Shown here: in pieces, positions 55,364 to 63,012 of the stretch
How the letters are laid out: each line of letters begins with the position of its first letter
How positions within the stretch are numbered: position 1 is the first letter of the stretch
NCBI GenBank assembly: GCA_910574345.1
Contig: CAJSZV010000003.1
Location: 248,001-312,000 of the forward strand
Direction of reading: 5' to 3'
Origin: Clostridiaceae bacterium
GTDB lineage: Bacteria > Bacillota > Clostridia > Lachnospirales > Lachnospiraceae
Length of the DNA: 64,000 nucleotides
Program-made: the position numbers and the translations under genes
Notes under the pieces: generated by a model
What the model saw: only the letters and a program-made list of their open reading frames with translations
The model's database searches: none
Told to the model about the DNA's origin: nothing

Positions 55364-56029
55364 ATGGAATCCTTACGGGATGTAAAAAGGGCAATGGAAC
55401 GGGAGATAAAAAAGGGGAGCTGCCCGCTTAAGTTTGACAGGCTGGAGTTTGGCGGCGCACCTTTCCAGAGCATCACATCAGAGGAGAAGCTGGATGAAGT
55501 GCTTGCCTATCTGCTGAGGGTAAAGTCTTTCCGGCAGTTTGCAGAAAAGACCATAATCAACAACGTATATATGGATTTGGATATGCTCTGCAGAAAGCCG
55601 CAGTTTAAGCGTACCCATTCCGTTTTAGAACGGGAGGGGATTTATGCAAGGGTACAGAAGTACAAAAAGCGGTTACAGCCGGATTATGACAGCGGGCTTT
55701 GTCTGGAAACGGTGCAGTGTCTCTTTACGCTTCCGGAGGGAGAAGCAGAAAAATACCGGATGATTTATGACGGAAAGGAAACATATGCCTTTATCATGTC
55801 AAACAAATATATCCTCGGTCTGTTTACTTGCTGTGAAGCTGCAAGGAAATCCGCTGTTATGGACGGGGCGGAGTACAAACACCTTTCAGAGCAGGAGCAG
55901 AAGATCATGCTGCTTGACGGAGTGGGGGATGTGCTTTTTCAGGCATTATTGCTTGATGATGTGGAGTATGGGGGAAATCAGTTATGTGCCAATCTCCACA
56001 CAATCTATTGTTTAAATGAAAAGCGGTAA
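55364..56029 (+). CDS. ICE protein of unknown function
   Basis: A 221-residue soluble protein; ATG 55364 has AAAGGAGA upstream. Notable stretches are LAYLLRVKSFRQFAEKTIINNVYMDLDMLCRKPQFKRT and LLDGVGDVLFQALLLDDVEYGGNQLCANLHTIYCLNEKR (each quoted in part), with several Cys (for example FTCCEAARKS and DMLCRK). No catalytic motif or membrane segment is evident and I do not recognise a family. It is followed two bases after its stop by palindrome copy 2. Confidence 0.65.
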   Translation: MESLRDVKRAMEREIKKGSCPLKFDRLEFGGAPFQSITSEEKLDEVLAYLLRVKSFRQFAEKTIINNVYMDLDMLCRKPQFKRTHSVLEREGIYARVQKYKKRLQPDYDSGLCLETVQCLFTLPEGEAEKYRMIYDGKETYAFIMSNKYILGLFTCCEAARKSAVMDGAEYKHLSEQEQKIMLLDGVGDVLFQALLLDDVEYGGNQLCANLHTIYCLNEKR

Positions 56030-56031
56030 CC

Positions 56032-56050
56032 TCTGGACATGATGTCCAGA
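56032..56050. repeat. Intergenic palindrome, copy 2
   Basis: TCTGGACA-tga-TGTCCAGA beginning two bases after the previous stop codon, then AGTGGAAAGGGAG, which includes the next gene's ribosome binding site. Confidence 0.8.
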
Positions 56051-56067
56051 AGTGGAAAGGGAGCAAA

Positions 56068-56499
56068 ATGGAAAGAAACGAATTTCAGAAAAAAGCGGTG
56101 GCTGCATTATTAGGGAAAATAGCGGAAGCCTGTGGAAAAGCGGGGGTGAATCCAAGCATTACGGTTTCAACAAGGAAAAATGTCGCCTGTTTTCAGTTAA
56201 GGAGGCAGGGAAGCTGCATACAGGTTTCGGTAAAACATTCAGGGGAAATAAATTATTCGTTCTCGGATATGCGTGGGGGCGGCAGCAAAAAGAAAATTTA
56301 TTATGAGTACTGTTTTAAAGACAGCCATGAGCGTATCATAGAGAAGTTTGCCGCTGATTTTGGCAGGCTCTATAAAGATTGCCTGATCGCTGATGGCCTG
56401 TGCGGGTTTACCGGTATCAGTTTATCTTATGGAGCTGATACAGATATGGAATTAAAGGAATATGAGGACTATATCCGGAGAGATTGCCCGTCATATTAA
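56068..56499 (+). CDS. ICE protein of unknown function
   Basis: A 143-residue basic protein with GAAAGGGAG before its ATG. It looks like a small alpha/beta domain: NEFQKKAVAALLGKIAEACG helix, ITVSTRKNVACFQL and CIQVSVKHSGEINYSF strands, GGGSKKKIYYEYCF and a C-terminal helix pair. No known motif. It stands between palindrome copies 2 and 3, which suggests a cassette-like arrangement of small genes. Confidence 0.65.
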   Translation: MERNEFQKKAVAALLGKIAEACGKAGVNPSITVSTRKNVACFQLRRQGSCIQVSVKHSGEINYSFSDMRGGGSKKKIYYEYCFKDSHERIIEKFAADFGRLYKDCLIADGLCGFTGISLSYGADTDMELKEYEDYIRRDCPSY

Positions 56500-56501
56500 C
56501 C

Positions 56502-56520
56502 TCTGGACATGATGTCCAGA
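56502..56520. repeat. Intergenic palindrome, copy 3
   Basis: TCTGGACA-tga-TGTCCAGA, two bases after the preceding stop and just before AGTAGGAGGA. The 25 bases around copies 2 and 3 are nearly identical. Confidence 0.8.
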
Positions 56521-56535
56521 AGTAGGAGGAATATC

Positions 56536-56592
56536 GTGAATTTTGCTTTGAAGATTGTCTTTTACATTATCTGCCGGGGGATTCCCCCGTAG
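56536..56592 (+). CDS. Possible 18-residue peptide
   Basis: GTG 56536 follows AGTAGGAGGA at good spacing and reads 18 codons (MNFALKIVFYIICRGIPP) to TAG at 56590-56592. A GC-rich hairpin cggggg-att-cccccg (56575-56589) covers its last codons. It may be a leader that couples translation to the PcfB-like gene 39 bases later, or a chance frame. Confidence 0.3.
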   Translation: MNFALKIVFYIICRGIPP

Positions 56593-56631
56593 CGCATGGA
56601 CGGATGCAGGAACGTAACAAGGAGGTGCTTA

Positions 56632-57108
56632 ATGCAGGAGGAAGTAACACAAAAAACGATTGCCCTTGTGATTAAGACCGCAAAATTAGACGCCAACGTG
56701 CTAAAGGCTGCAATGCGGATGTACTTAAACCACCAGAAGCAGAAAGCACAGAAAACGCATGGAAAGACCTCTGTGAAAAAGCTCGTTGGCGAGGGCGTTG
56801 GGGTATCGTCGATTGAAGTCACGGATGGCAATATCAAATCTTTTGAGCGGGTAGCCAAAAAGTACCGTGTTGATTTTGCCATAAAGAAAGACAAGACAAC
56901 CGAACCGCCGAAATATCTGGTCTTTTTCAAGGGCAGGGATGCCGATGCAGTGGCGCAGGCATTCAAGGAATTTGTTTATGGTAACGAGAAAAAGAAAGGA
57001 AGGGTTTCCGTAAGGGAGAAATTGAAGCACTTGAAGGACGCAGTATCGCAGGATAAGAACCGGGAACGGAGCCGGGAGAAGAATAAGGACAGGGGGCAGA
57101 GCCTATGA
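56632..57108 (+). CDS. DUF3801 / PcfB-like conjugation protein
   Basis: A 158-residue protein; ATG 56632 has AAGGAGGTG upstream (the open frame begins earlier at 56596 without a site). The DUF3801 pattern is EEVTQKTIALVIKTAKLDANVLKAAM, then SVKKLVGEGVGVSSIEVTDGNIKSFERVAKKYRVDFAI (in part) and LVFFKGRDADAVAQAFKEF, ending in a Lys/Arg/Glu-rich tail. PcfB of pCF10 helps bring the relaxosome to the coupling protein. It overlaps the coupling-protein gene by four bases, the usual arrangement. Confidence 0.88.
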   Translation: MQEEVTQKTIALVIKTAKLDANVLKAAMRMYLNHQKQKAQKTHGKTSVKKLVGEGVGVSSIEVTDGNIKSFERVAKKYRVDFAIKKDKTTEPPKYLVFFKGRDADAVAQAFKEFVYGNEKKKGRVSVREKLKHLKDAVSQDKNRERSREKNKDRGQSL

Positions 57109-57467
57109 GCAAGATCGTAAACGGCATAGCGAAAGACCTGAAAGCCATTCCGAAGAAACTCAAGGCAAAGACCGGGAACATCGACAAAAAGAAATTTGTC
57201 CTGATGAATCTCCCTTATATCCTTACCGGATATTTCTGTGATAAAGTGGCGTGTCTGTGGCGGGTATCGCCGGGGCAGGACGCTTCCGCAAAGATGATGG
57301 CGGTTTTGGAGGGGCTGAATGATTTATTTAAGAACCCGCTCCCAAGTCTGCACCCGAAAGATCTGCTGATTGGCGCAGGCTGTGGAATTGCACTTTATTT
57401 TATCGTGTATTTCAAAGCCAAGAATGCCAAGAAGTTCCGGCATGGCATGGAGTACGGTTCCGCAAGG
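57105..57467 (+). pseudogene. VirD4-type coupling protein, 5' fragment, interrupted by a mobile element
   Basis: The first 121 codons of a type IV coupling protein of the CD1115 (VirD4-like) group. Two membrane helices are visible (FVLMNLPYILTGYFCDKVACL and LLIGAGCGIALYFIVYF), then a cytoplasmic start ending HGMEYGSAR. At 57468 the reading frame meets TGA created by the junction with the inserted element. The continuation, starting with the Trp of the conserved SARWG segment, is at 63430. Coupling proteins pump the relaxase-DNA complex into the conjugation channel, so the split should block transfer while the element is in place. Confidence 0.9.
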
Positions 57468-57469
57468 TG
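57468..57469. other. attL crossover dinucleotide of the first nested element
   Basis: The dinucleotide TG at 57468-57469 is shared with 63430-63431. Bases before and after differ on the two sides (gg-TG-ag on the left, ca-TG-gg on the right), so the identity is exactly two bases, as expected for a large serine recombinase. Host target reads GCAAGG-TG-GGGCAA. Confidence 0.8.
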
Positions 57470-57524
57470 AGGTGCATAATCTTAACTGTAAGCAACACCT
57501 ATATTGACGCAGGAGGGTATGCAC

Positions 57525-59369
57525 ATGAATGATTACAGCAAAATCACAGCCCTTTACTCCCGCCTATCCGTGGGGGACGAGGACAGGGACGGCGGCGAGA
57601 GCAACTCCATACAGAACCAGAAGAAATTTCTGGAAAGCTATGCCAGACAGTTAAAATTAACCAATATCCGGCACTACATTGATGATGACGAAAGCGGCAG
57701 ATTTTTTGACCGTTCTGCCTACTCCCGCATGATAGAGGACGTGGAAAACGGCAAAGTCGGCGTGTGCATTATGAAAGATATGACCCGTTGGGGGCGCGAC
57801 TATCTCCAAGTGGGAAACGCTATGGAGATTTTCCGCAGAAACAACGTGCGCTTTATCGCGGTAAACAACGGAATAGACAGCGAAAAGCCCGACACGTTGG
57901 AGTTTGCGCCGTTCATCAATATCATGTCAGAGTGGTACGCAAAGGACATCAGCAAGAAAGTGAAAACGGGCATTAAGACCAAAGGCATGAGTGGGAAGCC
58001 AATCGCAACCGAAGCCCCCTATGGTTATGTGAAAGACCCCGACAACAAGGATTTTTGGTTGATTGACGAAGAAGCCGCCGAAATTGTCCGCTTGATTTTC
58101 CGCCTGTTTCTGGACGGGAAAAACCGAAACCAGATTGCCGTATATCTGAAAAATGAGCAAATCCCGACCCCCACATTCTACATGAAAGACCGTGGGCGGG
58201 GAACGGCAAAAAGCAGGACGCTGAACGAGGAAAACCGCTACAAATGGAATAAGGCGACCTTGACCCGTATCCTCACAAGGCAGGAGTATTGCGGCGACGT
58301 TGTGAACTTCAAGACCACAAAGCATTTCCGTGACAAACGAAACCACTATGTAGATAGAAGCCAGTGGCAGATTACCGAAAATGTCCATGCGCCGGTTATC
58401 GACCGCACCGATTTTGAAAACGTACAGCGGATTTTAGAAAACGCCCCTGTCAAGCGACCAAACGGGGACGGGGAAATCCACCCTTTGTCGGGCTTGCTTT
58501 TCTGTAAGGACTGCGGCGCAAAAATGCACATACGGATAGATTACAGGAACGGCGGCAAACGGCACGTTGCCTTTTGCAGTGAATACCACAAGGGGAAAGC
58601 CAGAAACCCGAAGTGCCATTCCCCACATATCATGGACGCGGATTTACTCATGCAGACCGTTGCGGACGTGCTGAAAAAAATCGCGGAATACTCCATCAGC
58701 AACAGGGCGGATTTTGAAGCCTTAGTGAAAAAGAGCCTTGACGTACAGCAGACCGACCGGACGAAGAAACAGCAGAAGCGCGTACCGCAAGTCACAATGC
58801 GGCTTGAACAAATCGAAAAGGTTCTGGATAAGCTGTACGAGGACAACGCACTGGGCGCTATCCCGCAAGACCGTTATGAGCAGATGTCGCAGAAGTATTC
58901 AGAAGAATACTATACACTGAAAGCGGAGCTTGCGGAAATCAAAGAGCAGTTGTCCGCTTTTGAAAACGCGGGAGGACGGGCGCAGAGGTTTGTGAAGCTG
59001 ACAGAACGATACGCCGGCTTTGCCGAACTCACCCCCGCCATTCTAAACGAGTTTATCAACAGGATTGAAGTGCATGAGCGCGACCAGAAGCGGGCGAGAT
59101 ACGCCATTCAGCATATCGGGATATACTTCAACCATATCGGCAAATTTGAGAATGAACTGACACAGCTTGCAGAGCCGACAGAGCAGGAAATCAAAAAAAT
59201 GCGGGAGGAAATCGAAGAAGCGAAAAAGGAAAAGAGCCGCGCCTACCACCGGGAATATTCCAGAGCCTACCGCGCTAAAAACATTGAAAAGCAACGGGAG
59301 TATGACCGTATCAAAGCGCGGGAATACAGAGCGAGAAAAAAGGCGCAAGCCGCCGCAACCGCACAGTAA
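57525..59369 (+). CDS. Large serine recombinase (TnpX/TndX-like)
   Basis: A 614-residue site-specific recombinase. ATG 57525 is seven bases from AGGAGGG; nearer ATGs are too close or too far. Resolvase catalytic domain 1-150 with the nucleophile Ser15 in LYSRLSVGD and arginines in KDMTRWGRDYLQ; Recombinase domain about 165-290; zinc ribbon about 325-370 (CKDCG and CSEYHKGKARNPKC); coiled coil about 415-490; a DUF4368-like segment and a strongly basic tail (REYSRAYRAKNIEKQRE). Its start codon lies 57 bp inside attL. It should excise and insert the element and differs from the second recombinase at 63718. Confidence 0.96.
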   Translation: MNDYSKITALYSRLSVGDEDRDGGESNSIQNQKKFLESYARQLKLTNIRHYIDDDESGRFFDRSAYSRMIEDVENGKVGVCIMKDMTRWGRDYLQVGNAMEIFRRNNVRFIAVNNGIDSEKPDTLEFAPFINIMSEWYAKDISKKVKTGIKTKGMSGKPIATEAPYGYVKDPDNKDFWLIDEEAAEIVRLIFRLFLDGKNRNQIAVYLKNEQIPTPTFYMKDRGRGTAKSRTLNEENRYKWNKATLTRILTRQEYCGDVVNFKTTKHFRDKRNHYVDRSQWQITENVHAPVIDRTDFENVQRILENAPVKRPNGDGEIHPLSGLLFCKDCGAKMHIRIDYRNGGKRHVAFCSEYHKGKARNPKCHSPHIMDADLLMQTVADVLKKIAEYSISNRADFEALVKKSLDVQQTDRTKKQQKRVPQVTMRLEQIEKVLDKLYEDNALGAIPQDRYEQMSQKYSEEYYTLKAELAEIKEQLSAFENAGGRAQRFVKLTERYAGFAELTPAILNEFINRIEVHERDQKRARYAIQHIGIYFNHIGKFENELTQLAEPTEQEIKKMREEIEEAKKEKSRAYHREYSRAYRAKNIEKQREYDRIKAREYRARKKAQAAATAQ

Positions 59370-59448
59370 AACCAAACAGCCAACAGCTAAGAGGGATTTT
59401 CCAATTACGGGAAATCCCTTTTTCACGCCCAAAGAAAGGAGCGACCCA

Positions 59449-59616
59449 TTGACAGAAAAGAACAAAACCCCCGCCCCGCCCCGAAAGCCGGACGGTATCA
59501 TCACGACACAGAGGAACGGGCAGACCATTGTTGCGGAGTTGTTTTTCAACCACAGCGGCACAGAAACCTTCCGCGACAAGATATTGAAAATGATACTTGC
59601 CGACAAGCAGGAATAA
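59449..59616 (+). CDS. Transposon-encoded protein TnpW
   Basis: A 55-residue protein starting at TTG 59449 behind AAAGGAGCG. The pattern KPDGIITTQRNGQTIVAELFFNHSGTETFRDKI (quoted in part) is that of TnpW proteins found next to serine recombinases in Tn4451-like and related Clostridial elements. Role unknown. Confidence 0.8.
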   Translation: MTEKNKTPAPPRKPDGIITTQRNGQTIVAELFFNHSGTETFRDKILKMILADKQE

Positions 59617-59704
59617 AACGGGAAAACGGTTATCTGTAAAAATCCATTCCATTCCCATCCTATCCCATCCAATCCATACCAGACATGAAAGGAGCGATTG
59701 ACCC

Positions 59705-60100
59705 GTGGCAAAGACCAAAGCCGAAAAAATCACGAGCATTGAGGAAGAAATCCGACAGCTTGAAAACAGGCGCAGACAGCTTGTGCAGGAGCAAAAGGCG
59801 CAGGATCGCAAGGACAGGACGAAACGCCTATGCCGCCGCATGGGGCTTTTTGAAAGCCTTGTCCCCGACACGATACTGCTGACAGAGGAACAATTCAAGA
59901 CCTTCCTTGAAAAAACTGTAATGACCGACCACGCCCGCCGCATACTGGACGGACTGACCGCCCAGAACGCCCCCACAGCCCCCGCACAGGGCGCAGAAAC
60001 GGCGGCACAGGGTAACACGCCGCCCGCCACCCAAACCACCCATACAGCCCGCGAGGGCGGCGCAGGCGGGGACGCGGACGGGGGCGGCTTGCAAGGGTAA
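59705..60100 (+). CDS. DUF3847 protein
   Basis: A 131-residue protein starting at GTG 59705 after AAAGGAGCG. The first 80 residues are charged and helical (KITSIEEEIRQLENRRRQLVQEQ, RLCRRMGLFESLVPDTILLTEEQFKTFLEK) in the DUF3847 pattern; the C-terminal 50 residues are Ala/Thr/Gly/Pro-rich and look unstructured. In mobilizable elements of this kind it stands just before the relaxase gene and may be a relaxosome accessory protein; that is inferred from position. Confidence 0.78.
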   Translation: MAKTKAEKITSIEEEIRQLENRRRQLVQEQKAQDRKDRTKRLCRRMGLFESLVPDTILLTEEQFKTFLEKTVMTDHARRILDGLTAQNAPTAPAQGAETAAQGNTPPATQTTHTAREGGAGGDADGGGLQG

Positions 60101-60167
60101 CGGGCTATCCCTCTACCCTTGCTAAAAAAGCAAGGGCGCACTTATATACCACAATGAATTGTGGTAT
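60091..60167 (-). other. Origin of transfer (oriT), RSF1010/MobQ-like
   Basis: Read on the minus strand, an inverted repeat ATACCACAA / TTGTGGTAT (60167-60159 and 60154-60146) is followed at once by TAAGTGCGCCC (60144-60134). RSF1010-type oriTs have an inverted repeat followed by TAAGTGCGCCCT, nicked just after GCGC. A hairpin cccttgc/gcaaggg (60116-60122, 60130-60136) adjoins, and gcaagggta (60091-60099) offers an alternative partner. It lies 82 bp before the relaxase start. Confidence 0.8.
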
Positions 60168-60248
60168 GTGCGGTCTTGCAGACGGCGTTTTGTGCCTGTC
60201 GTCACAAAAGAAAACGGCGGGAGTTACCCGCAGAAAGGAGTGCGGCGC

Positions 60249-61655
60249 GTGGCAATCTATCATTGCAGTATCAAAGTCATATCCCGCGGCAAGGGCAAGT
60301 CCGCTGTTGCCGCCGCCGCTTATCGGGCGGGAGAAAAAATCACAAATGAGTTTGACGGAATGACCCACGACTACACCCATAAGGGCGGCATAGTCCACAC
60401 CGAGATTTTACTCCCCGACCACGCCCCCGCCGAGTATGCGGACAGGGCGGTTTTATGGAACGAAGTGGAGAAAGTCGAGAAAGCGAAGAACGCCCAACTT
60501 GCGCGGGAGATTGAAATTGCCTTACCCCGCGAACTGACGAGGGAGCAAGGCATTTCCCTTGTCCGCGAGTATGTGAAACGGCATTTTGTGGCGGCGGGAA
60601 TGTGCGCCGATGTATGCCTGCACGACACAGGCGGCGGCAACCCCCACGCCCACATCATGCTGACAATGCGCCCTTTTGACGAGGGCGGCGAGTGGGGAGC
60701 GAAGCAGAAAAAGGAGTACATTCTTGACAGGGACGGGAACAAAATCTATGACCCGAAAAAGCGGCAGTACAAATGTAAATCCATTCCCGCTACCGACTGG
60801 AACGAACAGACCAAAGCGGAGGAATGGAGGGCGGCATGGGCGAGGCTTTGCAATCAGGCGTTGGAGCAGAACGGACACGCGGAGCGCGTAGACCACCGCA
60901 GTTATGAACGGCAAGGGATAGACCAGATACCAACCGTCCATTTAGGCGTTGCCGCTTCCGCTATGGAGAAGCGCGGCATCCGCACCGAGCGCGGCGACCT
61001 TAACCGCGAAATCGAGGTAACGAATAAGCGTTTGCGGCAGTTAAAGGCGCGTATCTCCAAACTGCAAAACTGGTTAAAGGAAGAAACCGAGAACACCGAG
61101 CCGCCCACCCTTGCCGACTACATTCAAGGCATTTTGTCACGCAAGGCACAGTCGGGAAAATCGGGATATTCACAATCGCTGTATAACCTCAAAGACGCGG
61201 CAAATATGCTGAATTTCCTGCAAGCCAATAACATCATGGATATGACGGGGCTTGATGAAAAATTCAAGTCTATGATAGGGGAACAACTGGATATTCAAGG
61301 GAAACTGAAACCCGTTGAACGGCGGTTAGGAACTCTGAAAAAGCACATAGAACAAGCTGACATTTATTTCAAGTACAAGGGAAAGAAACCGCTGACCGAA
61401 GCGGAGCAAATCTTGCTTACAGCGGCGAAAGACTATCTCAAAGGTGTGATGAACGGAAAAACCACAATCCCAACAAAGACATGGAAAGAAGAATATACAA
61501 AGTTGACCGCCGAGAGAAAAACGCTCAATCAGCGGTATCTTGCATTGAAAGAGGAAGTGAAAGAAGCCGAGAAAATCAGAAAGAGTGTTTACAGTATCTT
61601 ACGGCAGGAACAGCGGGAACGGCAACCGAACAGGGCGCAGGATATGGAGTATTAA
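60249..61655 (+). CDS. mobA: MobA/MobL family relaxase (MobQ type)
   Basis: A 468-residue relaxase that nicks oriT and leads the DNA strand into the channel. GTG 60249 follows AGAAAGGAG; the open frame is longer upstream but without a site. With this start the nicking tyrosine is Tyr25 (VAIYHCSIKVIS then AAAAYRAGE), the same position as in RSF1010 MobA, and the metal-site histidines are in HDTGGGNPHAHIMLTMR. Residues about 1-210 are the nicking domain; the rest is helical with coiled coils (ITNKRLRQLKARISKLQNWL region). No primase domain is attached. Confidence 0.94.
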   Translation: MAIYHCSIKVISRGKGKSAVAAAAYRAGEKITNEFDGMTHDYTHKGGIVHTEILLPDHAPAEYADRAVLWNEVEKVEKAKNAQLAREIEIALPRELTREQGISLVREYVKRHFVAAGMCADVCLHDTGGGNPHAHIMLTMRPFDEGGEWGAKQKKEYILDRDGNKIYDPKKRQYKCKSIPATDWNEQTKAEEWRAAWARLCNQALEQNGHAERVDHRSYERQGIDQIPTVHLGVAASAMEKRGIRTERGDLNREIEVTNKRLRQLKARISKLQNWLKEETENTEPPTLADYIQGILSRKAQSGKSGYSQSLYNLKDAANMLNFLQANNIMDMTGLDEKFKSMIGEQLDIQGKLKPVERRLGTLKKHIEQADIYFKYKGKKPLTEAEQILLTAAKDYLKGVMNGKTTIPTKTWKEEYTKLTAERKTLNQRYLALKEEVKEAEKIRKSVYSILRQEQRERQPNRAQDMEY

Positions 61656-61659
61656 AAAC

Positions 61660-61702
61660 GAGAACGGACAGGATAGTTTTTTCTCCTGTCCTGTCCATTC
61701 TC
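61660..61702. terminator. Stem-loop between convergent relaxase and cargo genes
   Basis: gagaacggacagga (61660-61673) pairs with tcctgtccattctc (61689-61702) with one mismatch; T-rich sequence lies in the loop and after it. Probably ends transcription from the relaxase side. Confidence 0.55.
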
Positions 61703-62387
61703 ACTTTTGTTTTTTCCCTTTAAGAAAATTTTCGCACAGTTCGGGATAATCCGCAACTAAGCAGTCATATTTTTTCTTTCCACTTCCAACACGGAAGGTA
61801 TTACGATATTTGTCGCGCAAGTCCATATCGCCAGTGACTTCCATAATTCTTTCTGATAACTGAAAGTACAAAACATGATAATGATGATTATACAAATCCT
61901 CTGCTTTTTCTTTTGTCATGCGTAACCTTTTCCCAATAGCGGCATAAGTCAATCCCTCAGTTTCTCTAAGCCGAATAATACTGGAAATAGTTCGCATACT
62001 AAATTGATTTCGCAAGGGCGGCAAAGATTGTAGAATCCGTTTTGGCATCCCCGGTTCGCCGTTTCGGTATTCCTTTAATATATCAGCATATTCTTTTTCA
62101 AAATAAGCTACTATATATTTATTTCCCAAATAACAATCAAGCGCACTCCTCCAGATTTTTCTGAAATGTGTTGTATTTTCATAACCATGCACAATAGAAA
62201 GATGATTTACATAGTATCTCGTTTTCCAGAACAACATATTTTCATAATTAGCGATAATAGTAGACACTGAAACATTATATTCCTTTGCTATATCTGCAAA
62301 AGTGTTGTCATATACATCACGAAGCACCCAAACATCATACTTACGACCTTTGCCCAGAAGATTTTTATATGGAATGTCGTTTAACAT
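61701..62387 (-). CDS. Cargo protein with two helix-turn-helix-like segments, unknown function
   Basis: A 228-residue minus-strand protein with AAAGGAGA before its ATG. Two segments look like helix-turn-helix units: TFADIAKEYNVSVSTIIANY near residue 35 and GLTYAAIGKRLRMTKEKAEDLYN near 145, the second like sigma-70 region 4. The middle is Tyr/Trp-rich. DNA here is far more AT-rich than the relaxase and recombinase genes, so the cargo has another origin. A palindromic operator sits just upstream. Could be a sigma-like or positive regulator; not recognised. Confidence 0.6.
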   Translation of the reverse strand: MLNDIPYKNLLGKGRKYDVWVLRDVYDNTFADIAKEYNVSVSTIIANYENMLFWKTRYYVNHLSIVHGYENTTHFRKIWRSALDCYLGNKYIVAYFEKEYADILKEYRNGEPGMPKRILQSLPPLRNQFSMRTISSIIRLRETEGLTYAAIGKRLRMTKEKAEDLYNHHYHVLYFQLSERIMEVTGDMDLRDKYRNTFRVGSGKKKYDCLVADYPELCENFLKGKKQK

Positions 62388-62404
62388 AACAATTCTCCTT
62401 TTCT

Positions 62405-62432
62405 CTTAAAGAGTACTTTTATACTCTTTAAG
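62405..62432. promoter_or_regulatory. Palindromic operator upstream of the cargo gene
   Basis: CTTAAAGAGTA (62405-62415) and TACTCTTTAAG (62422-62432) form an 11-bp inverted repeat with a 6-base centre, 18 bases before the cargo start. The core AGAGT-8-ACTCT recurs at 62838-62855 and 62897-62914. Confidence 0.7.
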
Positions 62433-62476
62433 AATACATCACTAGAATTGTTATGTCAAGAAGTGAAAATGGTTAA

Positions 62477-62818
62477 TTAGCGTTTGTGATTCAATAATTC
62501 CAAACGTTTTTCAACCGCCGCTTTAATTACGGCTATATCGTCAGAGGAAAGTTGTTCAATTTTCAGTTTGAGTTGTTCGACTTCTGTAATGCCCTCTTGC
62601 AATCCGTCCAGTTCCGACCCGTAAATATATTCTGGCTTCACCTTTAAAACCAAACATATATTTTTCAATTTTGGCACGCTTGGTAATCGTTCACCACGTT
62701 CATACTGTTTCCATGTACTTTCAGAACAGTCACATAATTCGGCGGCTTGTTCGATTGTGAGATTCCTATGTTCCCTCATTTCTTTAATTCGATTGCCGAA
62801 GCCTTGTCTATCTTTCAT
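62477..62818 (-). CDS. Xre-family transcriptional regulator
   Basis: A 113-residue regulator. The start at 62818 has GGAAGGTGG upstream. Helix-turn-helix at about residues 10-65: NRIKEMREHRNLTIEQAAELCDCSESTWKQYERGERLPSVPKL (in part), a Cro/CI type domain; the C-terminal 45 residues form a Leu/Lys-rich coiled coil (VEQLKLKIEQLSSDDIAVIK). Its start overlaps the stop of a 64-codon frame by one base (TGATG). The three similar palindromes nearby are its likely operators. Confidence 0.88.
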   Translation of the reverse strand: MKDRQGFGNRIKEMREHRNLTIEQAAELCDCSESTWKQYERGERLPSVPKLKNICLVLKVKPEYIYGSELDGLQEGITEVEQLKLKIEQLSSDDIAVIKAAVEKRLELLNHKR

Positions 62819-63012
62819 CAATATACCACCTTCCAAAAGAGTATTTTATTACTCTTAAAGCATATCCCAGATGAAAGATAATCAACAGTCGCAAACAGAG
62901 TTTGTTTATACTCTTTAAGAAGTTTTTCGGACACAATGACAATAACACTCTCCCAACCGTTCCACCTATCCACCTTATCAATGGACGGGTAGTATTTTTT
63001 CGTAAAGTACAC
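62818..63012 (-). CDS. Small protein of unknown function, coupled to the Xre gene
   Basis: A 64-codon minus-strand frame from GTG 63012 (GGTGGAG eight bases upstream) to TGA that overlaps the Xre start. Sequence YFTKKYYPSIDKVDRWNGWE then VIVIVSEKLLKEYKQ is not recognised. Two of the three AGAGT-8-ACTCT palindromes lie inside it, which argues either for regulatory DNA or for dual use. Confidence 0.4.
   Translation of the reverse strand: MYFTKKYYPSIDKVDRWNGWESVIVIVSEKLLKEYKQTLFATVDYLSSGICFKSNKILFWKVVY
62838..62914. promoter_or_regulatory. Second and third AGAGT-N8-ACTCT palindromes
   Basis: AAGAGTA-ttttat-TACTCTT (62837-62856) lies just before the Xre ribosome binding site, and AGAGT-8-ACTCT recurs at 62897-62914. 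All three copies in this cargo have the same spacing, so one dimeric protein could bind each. Confidence 0.55.

Noticed and set aside
56052..56306. 84-codon frame overlapping the gene at 56068
   Set aside because: Same DNA as a frame with a proper start and normal composition; judged a shadow.
59311..60141. Long minus-strand frame of 276 codons opposite the recombinase tail, TnpW and DUF3847 genes
   Set aside because: Produced by GC-rich third positions of the plus-strand genes; sequence is Ser/Cys/Phe-rich without family features.
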